Below the pieces are notes generated by a model. It saw nothing but the letters and a program-made list of their open reading frames with translations. It searched no databases and was not told the origin of the DNA. From NCBI RefSeq assembly GCF_048593165.1, contig NZ_CP184271.1: 64,000 bases of DNA; one strand, given 5' to 3'. This document shows positions 34,665-43,332 of the stretch, piece by piece (within the stretch, counting starts at the first letter, position 1; the number at the start of each line of letters is the position of its first letter). Both the position numbers and the translations under genes were made by a program. This DNA comes from Pectobacterium sp013449375 (GTDB lineage: Bacteria > Pseudomonadota > Gammaproteobacteria > Enterobacterales > Enterobacteriaceae).

Positions 34665-35564
34665 TTATCTTGCAAGGGGGCTGAGAAGATAGCGGAACCA
34701 CCACAGTGGTCTCCACCATTTTTTCTGCGGAGGGAGAGTTTGTGGAACGAGATTATTACGATATTTTATATCCCAGGTAAAATTGAGAAAGATACGACTG
34801 TGCCCGTACTCCGCACCGAATAAAGCACACTCTTGTTTTTTTCTCAGATCAACAGGTGTATTCGCACTCAAATCGCGGTGTAGTGAATGGTAGCTCGCTT
34901 TACGATCCACATTTCTTTCAAAACAGCGGATGTGGCTTGGTAAATAGCGTTGCCTTGATCCGTGATATTTATGGAATTTTACAAAACGAAAATCTTCTGC
35001 ACCATAATTTCCTGCAAACTCTTCATCATAACCCCAGAAACGCATAAATCTGGCACGGGACATAAAAAAGGTATTGGAATGGCCATGATAGCGATCGCCG
35101 ATATTATATGTTTTCCCTCTATCAACAAAACCATTCTCGCGGCATTCATGATAAATTTTATAGAAGTTTCTACCTGGATTCTTGTGGTTTATCATGTAGC
35201 GGAATGTGTTCTCTGGAAGTTCCTGATCCAGATCGAGGACAATTATTTTGTCAGATTTTGCGTAGGTCACACCAAGATTACGTGCGCCGGCTTGATTCCA
35301 ACGAATATCTTCATTAATGCGTAACCAGGTAATGTTTAACTGATATTTTCCAGTTTCATACTCGATTGGTGAGCCGTCATCAACAATAATAAATTCAACC
35401 ACCTCACGAACATCCAGCGGCAGTTTTTCATACTCTCTAAGCAGTGAAAATACCGACTGAGGATCATCTTGGTTACAATAAAAATGCGTAATATAGCTGA
35501 GCTTGATATGTTGTTTATCAAGAGGATGACGCTGAGTGATAGAGTAATTATTTTTCATTTTCAA
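34665..35564 (-). CDS. Family 2 type glycosyltransferase
   Basis: 299 residues with a GT-A fold. The N-terminal nucleotide-binding start is LSYITHFYCNQDDPQSVFSLL, with EFIIVDDGSP, NQAGARNLGVTYAKSDKIIVLDLDQELP (DLDQ in place of DxD) and the acceptor-side YGAEDFRFVKFHKYHGSRQRYL. It probably adds a sugar to the LPS core; the sugar is unknown. It follows waaE after 50 bases in the same direction. The first Met may be two codons further in (MKNNYS). Confidence 0.83.
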   Translation of the reverse strand: MKMKNNYSITQRHPLDKQHIKLSYITHFYCNQDDPQSVFSLLREYEKLPLDVREVVEFIIVDDGSPIEYETGKYQLNITWLRINEDIRWNQAGARNLGVTYAKSDKIIVLDLDQELPENTFRYMINHKNPGRNFYKIYHECRENGFVDRGKTYNIGDRYHGHSNTFFMSRARFMRFWGYDEEFAGNYGAEDFRFVKFHKYHGSRQRYLPSHIRCFERNVDRKASYHSLHRDLSANTPVDLRKKQECALFGAEYGHSRIFLNFTWDIKYRNNLVPQTLPPQKKWWRPLWWFRYLLSPLAR

Positions 35565-35614
35565 CTTTATTTGATTATCGGTTATTCTTAGGAGGAAATA
35601 AATTTAAAACAAGA

Positions 35615-36379
35615 CTACTTTTTATTATTAAGAGACCATAATTCCGTATACTTGTTAAATGTATATTGAGCATTAACAAATGCGAGAAGTAATCCTTGTT
35701 TTCCATCTAAAAATCCGACCCTGACGAGCCAAGTTTTTAAGAATGAGAATATGGTATGAGTAAATATCTCAAAATAGTGGCAAGATCTCCCGCTTTCATA
35801 GCGTCCTTTTGCCCATGCAGAAGCATAGCGTAGCTGTTTTTCCTGAAATGCTGAAAAATCACGGCAGGTTAAATGTTTAAGATCTCCAGATAGGTGCTGA
35901 ATAGAGGCGTCGCCACAATTCAATGATTCATGTACATTGTTATCATTGTATTTATAGTGCCTATTTGCGTAGAGGCGAATAACTTTATCAGGATACCAAC
36001 CGCTATGCTTCATAAAGCGACCAAGAAAGAGATTTCGCCGAGCGCAAGAGTAAACAATTTGATCATCTAGATTGGGTTTGGATAACACGCTTTCAATTGA
36101 TTGACGCAATTCAGGCGTCATTCTTTCATCGGCATCAATAAAAAAAATGTAATCACCAGTGGCATAGTTCTGTGCGCGCTGTCTTTGTTTGCCATATCCC
36201 GGCCAGTCATCATGCTGATAAATTTTTGCACCATATCGATGAGCGATCTCTACTGTAGAATCGGTGCTGCCAGAATCGACTACAATGATCTCATCAGCCC
36301 ACGAGATAGATTGTAGACATTCTTCGATTAGTTCGGATTCATTTTTTGTGATTATTAGGATAGATAGATTTTTTTTCAC
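35615..36379 (-). CDS. waaE: LPS core glucosyltransferase WaaE
   Basis: 254 residues of the GT2 family WaaE/KdtX group, which in Klebsiella and Serratia adds glucose to inner-core heptose I. Conserved stretches: LSILIITKNESELIEECLQSISWADEIIVVDSGSTD, FFIDADERMTPEL (DxD) and the C-terminal amphipathic segment FLKTWLVRVGFLDGKQG. Unlike the usual waaA-waaE-coaD order, another transferase gene sits between it and waaA. Confidence 0.9.
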   Translation of the reverse strand: MKKNLSILIITKNESELIEECLQSISWADEIIVVDSGSTDSTVEIAHRYGAKIYQHDDWPGYGKQRQRAQNYATGDYIFFIDADERMTPELRQSIESVLSKPNLDDQIVYSCARRNLFLGRFMKHSGWYPDKVIRLYANRHYKYNDNNVHESLNCGDASIQHLSGDLKHLTCRDFSAFQEKQLRYASAWAKGRYESGRSCHYFEIFTHTIFSFLKTWLVRVGFLDGKQGLLLAFVNAQYTFNKYTELWSLNNKK

Positions 36380-36614
36380 AGTGCTACCTTATGAAAATTA
36401 TATATTTCGATGTGATTTTTCTATCTTTAAGTGATGTTGTAAGCAGAGCAAGATCATGAACGTTTTCTGAACTTTTTTGATTGCTTATCAATCCATGTCA
36501 GTGTAATTAATGCTCGAAATGAAGCGATATCTGAGTTGCATAGCTTACCAATTGCTCGCATTGAGCGAAAAATGAACGCTCATGCTCTCACCCTGATGTT
36601 GTAAAAATTAATCA

Positions 36615-36968
36615 TTAAGATAAGTGATCCTTTGATGTGGCTGTTTTTGTTGAATACTTATCGTTGTTTGCCCCTGGGATTTTCACAACTACATTCGTTG
36701 TACCGTCTTCAAGGCACTCGAAATCGGTGCTTTCATTTGGCTCCATAATAATTATGTCACCAGCGTTATATTCTATTCCATTCATCTTCACACGACCACT
36801 AATTATGATTGTGTATTCGGTTGCGATCTTATGGTAGTGAGATTCTTCATAATCTCCTTTTTTATATGATTTTACTGCGACTTCGCAATCATTAGTTTTT
36901 AATAATGATGGTTCGAAGTTTCCAATAAACCATCCACCTTTCATGTTTGATAAATTATCCAGTTTCAT
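36615..36968 (-). CDS. Small cupin-domain protein
   Basis: 117 residues forming a single cupin barrel. Metal-ligand-like residues occur in GDYEESHYHKIATEYTIIISGRVKMNGIEYNAGD, with two His and one Glu. It may be a sugar isomerase, epimerase or binding protein. It is the last gene of the five-gene cassette, 34 bases after the first nucleotidyltransferase-like gene, and AT-rich. The 235 bases between it and waaE hold no gene. Confidence 0.75.
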   Translation of the reverse strand: MKLDNLSNMKGGWFIGNFEPSLLKTNDCEVAVKSYKKGDYEESHYHKIATEYTIIISGRVKMNGIEYNAGDIIIMEPNESTDFECLEDGTTNVVVKIPGANNDKYSTKTATSKDHLS

Positions 36969-37002
36969 TCGTATTACCTTGTTTTCTGTTTAACTATTTT
37001 GA

Positions 37003-37737
37003 CTACTTGCTTGCTTTTTTTTCTTTATATTCATAGATGTATTCTGCGAGCTGAGCTTCTGTTTTCAATGGATGAAAATTTTCATTATTAATTTTATGTA
37101 TGGATATTTTTTTTTGTTTCAATATCATCTCATTTAATGTTTGAGAAATATAAAAATTTCCGTTCACAGCGTTGTCTTTTCGAATAACTTCTTTCGCACA
37201 CTCAACAAAATCACTACCATGCTTGAAATAATAGAATGATACTAGGGCATTTTTACTGATAGGGTTTTTCTCCGAAAACTCAATTGGTGTGCCTTCTTCA
37301 TCCAATTTTGCAAATGAGTAACGAGGGTGGACAGAGTTAAATGAAACAACCCCTGCGTCTGCTCCTACTTTGCGGAACTCTTCAATAACTTTGCCACTAT
37401 CATTTGCCATAAAGTCATCGATTGCCATCAGGATTAATTCTTGGTCACTATCTATAAATTCAACACCCAAAAGGGCAGTACATATAGCCCCTTTTGTTTG
37501 AGCATGAATCGGGATAATTTTTGCAGTAGGTTCAATCTGTTGTATAACTGCGTCTGTATGAAATTGCTTTATCTCCGTGTCTTTGACACAGAATAATAGC
37601 TGACGGGGTTGAACTTGCTGTGTATATTTTATTTGCTGTTCTAATATCGTACCTTCACTGACTTCGGTAAGATAAAGTGGGTATTTTTCTTTGTTTGTAT
37701 CGATATGAGCTATTCCCATCATAAACATTATATTCAC
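37003..37737 (-). CDS. Nucleotidyltransferase-like protein without the glycine-rich loop
   Basis: About 244 residues with the fold of sugar-phosphate nucleotidyltransferases (LLFCVKDTEIKQFH, GAICTALLGVEFIDSDQELILMAIDDFM, FYYFKHGSDFVECAKEVI). The normal N-terminal GxGxRF...KP signature is missing; KEKYPLYL stands where PKPM would be. It is paralogous to the gene at 38990-39748, which keeps the full signature. The frame begins with GTG overlapping the HAD stop (GTGA); an ATG three codons later is the alternative. Perhaps a regulatory or altered-substrate partner. Confidence 0.75.
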   Translation of the reverse strand: MNIMFMMGIAHIDTNKEKYPLYLTEVSEGTILEQQIKYTQQVQPRQLLFCVKDTEIKQFHTDAVIQQIEPTAKIIPIHAQTKGAICTALLGVEFIDSDQELILMAIDDFMANDSGKVIEEFRKVGADAGVVSFNSVHPRYSFAKLDEEGTPIEFSEKNPISKNALVSFYYFKHGSDFVECAKEVIRKDNAVNGNFYISQTLNEMILKQKKISIHKINNENFHPLKTEAQLAEYIYEYKEKKASK

Positions 37738-38369
37738 TTTACACCACCTTCAATTTCTAAAATTCTTTTTTTTATGTTGTAGTAGTTTACCTCATTAACA
37801 TCTTTCACTGTCATTAAGTGGCCACCAGATGCTAACGCCGCTTTTATTCCATTTTCATTATCCTCGACAATCAAACATTCACTCGGTTTTAATCCCATCT
37901 TTTCCATAGCCTTTAGATAAATTTCGGGAGATGGCTTAGGCACTTTTACATCTTGGTTGGAAATAATAAATTCTAAATAGTTCTTTAACTTTGAGTGGTC
38001 CATCATCATTTCAATTGTCATTCTAATTGAATTTGAACAGCAAGCAATGCGATATCCTTCTGCTTTTAATTTTGAAAGTGCAAACTCGTGATTAAAATGA
38101 GGGCGGCATTGGTTATGAATTATTTCTACTGTATATTGCTGCTTCATTTCATTTATAAAGTCGTGTAATTTTTCAGGCAATCCTTTCTCTATACTTAGTT
38201 TTTTAAGCTTTGTAGAGGTTGGCAAACCATCATAACTAGATAAATGCTCTGTTCGCATTATTTCATACCCAAATAGAGCTAGGGCTTTGTTTAATGCTTC
38301 GTAGTGCCAATCCTTGGCATCGATTAACACGCCATCCATGTCAAATAAAACAGCTTTAATTTTTTCCAT
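37734..38369 (-). CDS. HAD-family phosphatase or phosphomutase
   Basis: 211 residues of the beta-phosphoglucomutase-like HAD group. Motif I is VLFDMDGVLID, motif II ACCSNS, motif III the KVPKPSPEIYL lysine, and motif IV LIVEDNENGIKAA. The alpha-helical cap lies at about 15-80. It overlaps the GDPD-like gene by 14 bases and the next gene by four, and has its own GAGGAA ribosome binding site. In the cassette it may dephosphorylate or isomerise a sugar or polyol phosphate. Confidence 0.85.
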   Translation of the reverse strand: MEKIKAVLFDMDGVLIDAKDWHYEALNKALALFGYEIMRTEHLSSYDGLPTSTKLKKLSIEKGLPEKLHDFINEMKQQYTVEIIHNQCRPHFNHEFALSKLKAEGYRIACCSNSIRMTIEMMMDHSKLKNYLEFIISNQDVKVPKPSPEIYLKAMEKMGLKPSECLIVEDNENGIKAALASGGHLMTVKDVNEVNYYNIKKRILEIEGGVK

Positions 38370-38985
38370 GAAAAAATTCCTCTGCGTCTTCGGGGAAATC
38401 GGTACAGAGCATTAATCGTTCATCATTAAGGCTTTTGCAATTTTTAATTACTTCCCACTGCTTGCTTGTCTCTCGCTTGTGTAAGTCTGCTGACACAATA
38501 CAGACGGTTTTCCCGCTGATAATTAGGCGGTCAATCACTTCGGCTTCATACCAGTCACTATTGAAGCTATCGAGCCAGATACCTGCTGTAGCGTTCTGCA
38601 TGACAGGAGTTAGTAATATATCTGAAAGTCCTGTAAATACGCGTAGCCCGTGTCGTATTTGGACAAGCATATCGGGAATGGACATGTCAAATGTGAAATA
38701 ATTGCTGTGATTGTATTTTTCAAGTAATTCTAGTGTTTTCTTTGCGAGTCCATCTGCTTTTATATTTAACGCTAATGGTAGGTTGCGGCCATCCATTATT
38801 TTTAACACATCTTCGAATAATATCTCTCCACCTATTGGCATATCATGTGCGATTACTATTTTTCCTAGGCTATCACGTAAATCTGTTTCCGTACCAAATC
38901 CTAGTTCAAATGATCGTTCAAAAGCGATTCTTTGATTGCGTTCTGACAGCTTCTTCCAATACCCACGATGAGATAGTATTACCAT
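38356..38985 (-). CDS. GDPD-like phosphodiesterase
   Basis: 209 residues with the glycerophosphodiester phosphodiesterase signature: HRGYW near the N-terminus, ETDLRDSLGKIVIAHD carrying Glu-x-Asp and the second His, and LALNIKADGL. No signal peptide is visible, so it is cytoplasmic, unlike GlpQ. The domain is shorter than GlpQ. Placement between two nucleotidyltransferase genes suggests work on a nucleotide- or glycerol-linked phosphodiester in surface polysaccharide synthesis. Confidence 0.83.
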   Translation of the reverse strand: MVILSHRGYWKKLSERNQRIAFERSFELGFGTETDLRDSLGKIVIAHDMPIGGEILFEDVLKIMDGRNLPLALNIKADGLAKKTLELLEKYNHSNYFTFDMSIPDMLVQIRHGLRVFTGLSDILLTPVMQNATAGIWLDSFNSDWYEAEVIDRLIISGKTVCIVSADLHKRETSKQWEVIKNCKSLNDERLMLCTDFPEDAEEFFHGKN

Positions 38986-38989
38986 TATA

Positions 38990-39748
38990 TTAACCGTTCG
39001 TTATTTTTATTTTTTCTGAAATAGGGTTTTTTAAAAATAAATCTAGATCTGTAGGTATTCCTAAACCGTACATACCATTATATTCTTCGCCAATAGGATA
39101 AATACCGATTTTCTTTCCTTCTTTAATAAGATAATTGTATGCAGGGCAAGTGTAAAATTCATTATTCACACGAATGTTTTCAGCGATCATCTGTTCTGCT
39201 GAGCGTACTAAATCACTTCCTTTCTTGAAATTAAAAATACCAACTGTCGCATCAGAAGAAATGACTTCCTTTTCTGCTGTTTCAATAACTAAACCGTTTT
39301 CATTTGTCTTGGCATAGGACCATTTTTTGTCTTGTGATTTCATAGTCATAATCATCCCATCCAAATTACGAGATCGCATTGCGTCTAAATATTCATTTAT
39401 ATCAAAGTCAATGTATTGGTCGCTATTTGCATTCATTAAAGGTTCATTGTTATTGAAAAATTTTTTGGCAACTAGAGCTGTGCAAACTTGCCCTTCGGTA
39501 ATTCCATTGATTCCAATTATTTCAACATTTTTTGCATAAGATTTTAATTTAGGCAATAAGTTATACTGTTCAATATGTGATTGCTGGGCTACAAAAATAA
39601 ATCGATGTTCTACTTTCGGTGTAAGATTGTCTACAACGATTTTTATCATGGGAACACCATGTACGGGTATCATGGGTTTAGGTAAAGCATAACCTGCATC
39701 TGCAAATCGGCTTCCTTTTCCTGCCATTGGTAATACTATGTTTAACAT
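38990..39748 (-). CDS. Sugar- or polyol-phosphate nucleotidyltransferase
   Basis: 252 residues from the ATG at 39748, preferred because AGGAG lies seven bases upstream; a second ATG two codons earlier is too close. The activating-enzyme signature is complete: LPMAGKGSRFADAGYALPKPMIPVHG, then NANSDQYIDFD for metal and nucleotide binding. It probably makes an NDP- or CDP-activated compound. First gene of the cassette, preceded by a 12-unit hexanucleotide repeat. Confidence 0.85.
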   Translation of the reverse strand: MLNIVLPMAGKGSRFADAGYALPKPMIPVHGVPMIKIVVDNLTPKVEHRFIFVAQQSHIEQYNLLPKLKSYAKNVEIIGINGITEGQVCTALVAKKFFNNNEPLMNANSDQYIDFDINEYLDAMRSRNLDGMIMTMKSQDKKWSYAKTNENGLVIETAEKEVISSDATVGIFNFKKGSDLVRSAEQMIAENIRVNNEFYTCPAYNYLIKEGKKIGIYPIGEEYNGMYGLGIPTDLDLFLKNPISEKIKITNG

Positions 39749-39766
39749 TTCCATGCTCCTTTAATC

Positions 39767-39838
39767 TCTATATCTATATCTATATCTATGTCTATGTCTA
39801 TGTCTATGTCTATGTCTATGTCTATGTCTATGTCTATG
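39767..39838. repeat. Hexanucleotide microsatellite, 12 units
   Basis: Three TCTATA units (39767-39784) are followed by nine TCTATG units (39785-39838) on the plus strand, 72 bases in all, with a further partial unit. On the coding strand the array (GACATA/GATATA) occupies the space between the stop codon of the transferase gene at 39843 and the ribosome binding site of the nucleotidyltransferase gene. Such arrays change length by slippage, so it is a candidate expression-tuning site. Confidence 0.95.
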
Positions 39839-39842
39839 TCTT

Positions 39843-40781
39843 CTATTTTTTCGGTGTTCCGATGGAGATATTAAATTCAAAATTTAATATAGATAATTGT
39901 AATTGAAATAATTGCAGCATGCACAATTGAAATAAATATATTCGAATGTGATTCTTACGAATATGCATCCTTATAATCTGTTTCCGAAATTTAAAACCAG
40001 AGCTTTCAAAAGATACTTTTCTGTAAATTTCTAGATAGCGTTCTTGGCGTGTACATATGTGTGGTGTCCAACCGCGATCTCGTATAAGTCTTATGAATTC
40101 ATATTCAGGACAATAAGTTATACTTTTAACTTCTCTAAGGTGTTCCGATATGGAGGGGGTATTGTTTACAACATCAGACATTACCTCTGGTGTTGCAAAA
40201 AACAAACAATCTGTCCCGCCCATAGATTCAAATCCGCGTATAAACTCCGATGCTTCACCTGCAAAGGTGAAAAAACCTTTATCAATATCTTGCGTGGGGA
40301 GTTTATTCAGAATATTGCTTATATCCAGATTTTTTTTGAGCCAAATATCTGGACGAATACATAAAATAAGATCATATTTTATCTTGTTTTTCGTAGCATA
40401 TTTCTCTCGAAGTTGATTTGATTTCCTGATGCTGTAATACATCGAATGAATGCCAAATATACTCATCTTGGTTTCATCGCTATCGTGACTTTTTTTTATT
40501 TTTACAACCCCCCAGTCCTGCGGTTTTTGTTCTTCTATTTCTATTTCTCTAAATTCACCGTAGGCTTTTATTATATCAGGTTTGTTACTTTTCCCTTTAG
40601 ATGATGTTGAGTTATGCCAAGTGATAGTATTATGATCGAGTGTTGACCAAGTGTGCATAAATAAATCACAATTATATTTATTTATTAAGTTTTTCTTCAA
40701 GAAAGGTGCACATCTATCATATGTTCGTAGGTGTCCAAAAAAACAGATGGCTATCTTAAAGTTAGACAGTTTATTCTCCAT
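39843..40781 (-). CDS. Probable glycosyltransferase of unassigned family
   Basis: 312 residues. The start IAICFFGHLRTYDRCAPFLKKNL, followed by CDLFMHTWSTLDHNTITW, is typical of a bacterial polysaccharide-synthesis family related to GT-A folds. IRPDIWLKK resembles a nucleotide-sugar site. The C-terminal 40 residues are an unusual tail rich in Leu, Gln and basic residues. AT-rich. No acceptor or donor can be named. It is followed within a few bases by the hexanucleotide repeat. Confidence 0.7.
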   Translation of the reverse strand: MENKLSNFKIAICFFGHLRTYDRCAPFLKKNLINKYNCDLFMHTWSTLDHNTITWHNSTSSKGKSNKPDIIKAYGEFREIEIEEQKPQDWGVVKIKKSHDSDETKMSIFGIHSMYYSIRKSNQLREKYATKNKIKYDLILCIRPDIWLKKNLDISNILNKLPTQDIDKGFFTFAGEASEFIRGFESMGGTDCLFFATPEVMSDVVNNTPSISEHLREVKSITYCPEYEFIRLIRDRGWTPHICTRQERYLEIYRKVSFESSGFKFRKQIIRMHIRKNHIRIYLFQLCMLQLFQLQLSILNFEFNISIGTPKK

Positions 40782-41059
40782 AGGGAAGTTTCTCTATAGT
40801 TTTAAATTTAAATGTTATTTCAAATTAACTTGAATCGCGTGTTTTTTGTATAGTCGAAATATCTTCGGAATACATTTTCCCTAAAAACAAAAAATATTGT
40901 ACGCGCACGTTATTTAATATTTAATTAGTTATTGAATTTTTATTTTATTAAGGGCAGGTTGGTTTTTGTAATTGACGATTTTTTGTATGAACGACAGACA
41001 GTTTTACTATATTGTTATAAGTGTTCTTTATTGAACGCTATGTAGGTTATATAAATATT

Positions 41060-42196
41060 CTATTTAGGAAATAATATGTTTCTCGTTAAGTACTGTAGCA
41101 GTTTTTTCCTTTTTTCTTTTCTCAATCTTTGAAGAGACTTTCCACCAAAGAAAAAAATGGTACATAGTTTGGCTAAAAAAGTATAGAATTTTAAATGTAG
41201 GATTTTTTTATTGATGGAATTACGCGTGGCGTCTTTTCTAGGTACTGCTAGTGACGGTTCTAAATATCTTTGATAGAGTTGTTGCCACTCAACATGAGTA
41301 ATGACATCCAGAAAGTCATTTCTTGTAAATACTCTTAAATGATTTGGTGGCATCAGACTAAATTGTTCCCATTCTAAATAAATGAAATTGGAAACCGTAT
41401 ACTTTTCAGTGTCACTAGCTGTTTTTTCATTCTCGTCTCTTTGATGTCTAAAATTTATCTCTTTGCCATTTTTCAACAAACAATTCACCCAGATGTGCTG
41501 TTCGGGAGTATATCTTGGAAGTATTTTTTCTTTCTCTTTGTAAAAAAGAGATTCATCTTTGGTCATTAATGGTACATCAAAGAGTTTTAGTAAATCTTCA
41601 CGGAACCCAAAGAAAGCAATATCTGATGGGTGAAAAGACAACGGTTTTTCTTTTCGAGGATTACGAGCGAAAAAAGCACATGACAGGATTTTATGTTCAA
41701 AAACTTTATATTCTTGATCTGCTTCTGAGAACGTATCGAAAAAATATAAAAATTCTTTACCCGTTAAAATAAAGTCAGTACGTATCTTGAATGCGTATTT
41801 TTTGCTTGATATTTTTAAGCCAGCGAGCGTAGTTTGTATCTGGCGATTTAAATTATGCTCTTTGGGTTTCTCTCTACCATCATTCTCTTCACTATCGTAG
41901 TAGTAGTAACAACCAGGGTCTTCTATCAGTGCTATCTTATCGTAATCAAGTCCTGCAACATCTGCTCCAATATAAGTACTTAGTACTATTTCTGCTTTCG
42001 GGAAGAATTTCCGAATACTCTGTATTGTTTTAGGTGTAATTTCATGATTGATATTACCCTGTATGATAAACGAGATATCCTCATCTTCGATTATTTTGAT
42101 ATCCGAACGGTTTTCGGATTTTTTCAGTTGGACTGTAGTTTTCATTTTTTCGCTATCAGACAAAGATAAATCATGAGTATATTTATCTTTCTGCAT
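41060..42196 (-). CDS. WavE-like LPS biosynthesis protein
   Basis: 378 residues. The order ISFIIQGNINHEITPKTIQSI, AEIVLSTYIGADV, NLNRQIQTTLAGLKISSKKYAFKIRTDF and PSDIAFFGFREDLL matches the WavE family, first described in Vibrio cholerae LPS core synthesis and presumed to be glycosyltransferases. The Lys-x-Arg-Thr-Asp motif would bind the metal. AT-rich. A 278-base AT-rich spacer without a visible gene separates it from the next transferase gene. Confidence 0.78.
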   Translation of the reverse strand: MQKDKYTHDLSLSDSEKMKTTVQLKKSENRSDIKIIEDEDISFIIQGNINHEITPKTIQSIRKFFPKAEIVLSTYIGADVAGLDYDKIALIEDPGCYYYYDSEENDGREKPKEHNLNRQIQTTLAGLKISSKKYAFKIRTDFILTGKEFLYFFDTFSEADQEYKVFEHKILSCAFFARNPRKEKPLSFHPSDIAFFGFREDLLKLFDVPLMTKDESLFYKEKEKILPRYTPEQHIWVNCLLKNGKEINFRHQRDENEKTASDTEKYTVSNFIYLEWEQFSLMPPNHLRVFTRNDFLDVITHVEWQQLYQRYLEPSLAVPRKDATRNSINKKILHLKFYTFLAKLCTIFFFGGKSLQRLRKEKRKKLLQYLTRNILFPK

Positions 42197-42322
42197 GAGT
42201 GATTAATTGGTCATATTCAAGATGATTTTTTCTTGATTTTATTAAATACATTCTTTCCAATTTACTGTGCGGCGTATTAAATTTTATATACTACAAAGTA
42301 TTACTGCTATCATTCGAGAATG

Positions 42323-43291
42323 TTAGAGAATGTAACTTCTCGATGAATTTATTTTTTCATCAAGAGTCAATGTTTTTCCTGTGTGGTTATATAAATATCT
42401 GTCTTTAGGTGGATGCCCATCTCTACAAAATTTAGTTACCGCTGATATTGATGTGAATGTCGACATGTCCGTTCCGATAAATATATCGCTGCGTGCTGCA
42501 ATTTCAAAATCAATGATCGATGCTTCTAATGCATTTTTAGGGATGAACTCATTCTCGGTAGCTGTATTTTTCTCTTTTAGTTTTAATCCAAATCCATCTC
42601 TTGCTAAATTTTCTATATCTTCGAATGAGCAAGTTAGAGCACTTTTATCATAAGTTACATAAAGAATTTTTAAAGAAGGTAAGGTTTTTTTTATTTTACT
42701 AAATATGTGATTGCAGCGATCTAATGGTGTTGAGTGAACCTCATTGGGTTTTTTCTCCCAAGAGTCTTCAATGTCTAACGGCCAATCACTTTCTATTCGT
42801 AATTGGCAAACGGCATCATATGGACGTGCGTGAGAAAGAAAATACTCTATTTTTCCTTCCATGTATTTAGATGGTGTCAAATATTTAAAAAAATCGATTA
42901 CTATATTTCTATATTCATAGTTCGGGTTTTTCATAAATTCGTTGACGATAGATTCGCCTTTGAAAAATAGTTTGTCAGGATTGAGTTTTGTTCCTGTATA
43001 TCGAGAGGTGATATAGTTTTTTATTTTTATATTGTACTTTTCGAAGAAAGTATCCATTGATTTTTTATCGAATACTGTGAATAGTTCTATATCTCTATGA
43101 AAGAATTTATATATGTAAGAAAAATAAATTTTATCTTTCAAACTCTTTTTTCTTTTATTAGCGATAAAATTAATGAAATAAGGAAGTGCTATTGGCGTAT
43201 TTTTTTCTATGGCTTCAATTAATAGGGCAAGAAAGATCATTTTTTGATTGTTTAACCCACCACCAGTTCTTTTTAGAAACAGTGTCTTCAT
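42323..43291 (-). CDS. O-fucosyltransferase-like protein
   Basis: 322 residues. The N-terminal RTGGGLNNQKMIFLALLIEAIE and the C-terminal EASIIDFEIAARSDIFIGTDMSTFTSIS match the GT-B type O-fucosyltransferase fold (donor-binding GGGLNNQ and the Asp/Ser-rich motif). This family is best known from eukaryotic protein and plant polysaccharide fucosylation, with scattered bacterial members. Here it is probably a core or surface-glycan transferase; no GDP-fucose genes are in the window. Confidence 0.65.
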   Translation of the reverse strand: MKTLFLKRTGGGLNNQKMIFLALLIEAIEKNTPIALPYFINFIANKRKKSLKDKIYFSYIYKFFHRDIELFTVFDKKSMDTFFEKYNIKIKNYITSRYTGTKLNPDKLFFKGESIVNEFMKNPNYEYRNIVIDFFKYLTPSKYMEGKIEYFLSHARPYDAVCQLRIESDWPLDIEDSWEKKPNEVHSTPLDRCNHIFSKIKKTLPSLKILYVTYDKSALTCSFEDIENLARDGFGLKLKEKNTATENEFIPKNALEASIIDFEIAARSDIFIGTDMSTFTSISAVTKFCRDGHPPKDRYLYNHTGKTLTLDEKINSSRSYIL

Positions 43292-43332
43292 TATTAATTA
43301 TATTCCTAACTTTATGATTTAATATGGTGTGA

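Noticed and set aside
36380..36614. Possible gene between waaE and the cupin gene
   Set aside because: AT-rich stretch with no frame of useful length or ribosome binding site in either strand.
39767..39838. CRISPR-like or coding interpretation of the tandem repeat
   Set aside because: Units are only six bases with no spacers, and the array lies after a stop codon and before the next start, so it is a microsatellite.
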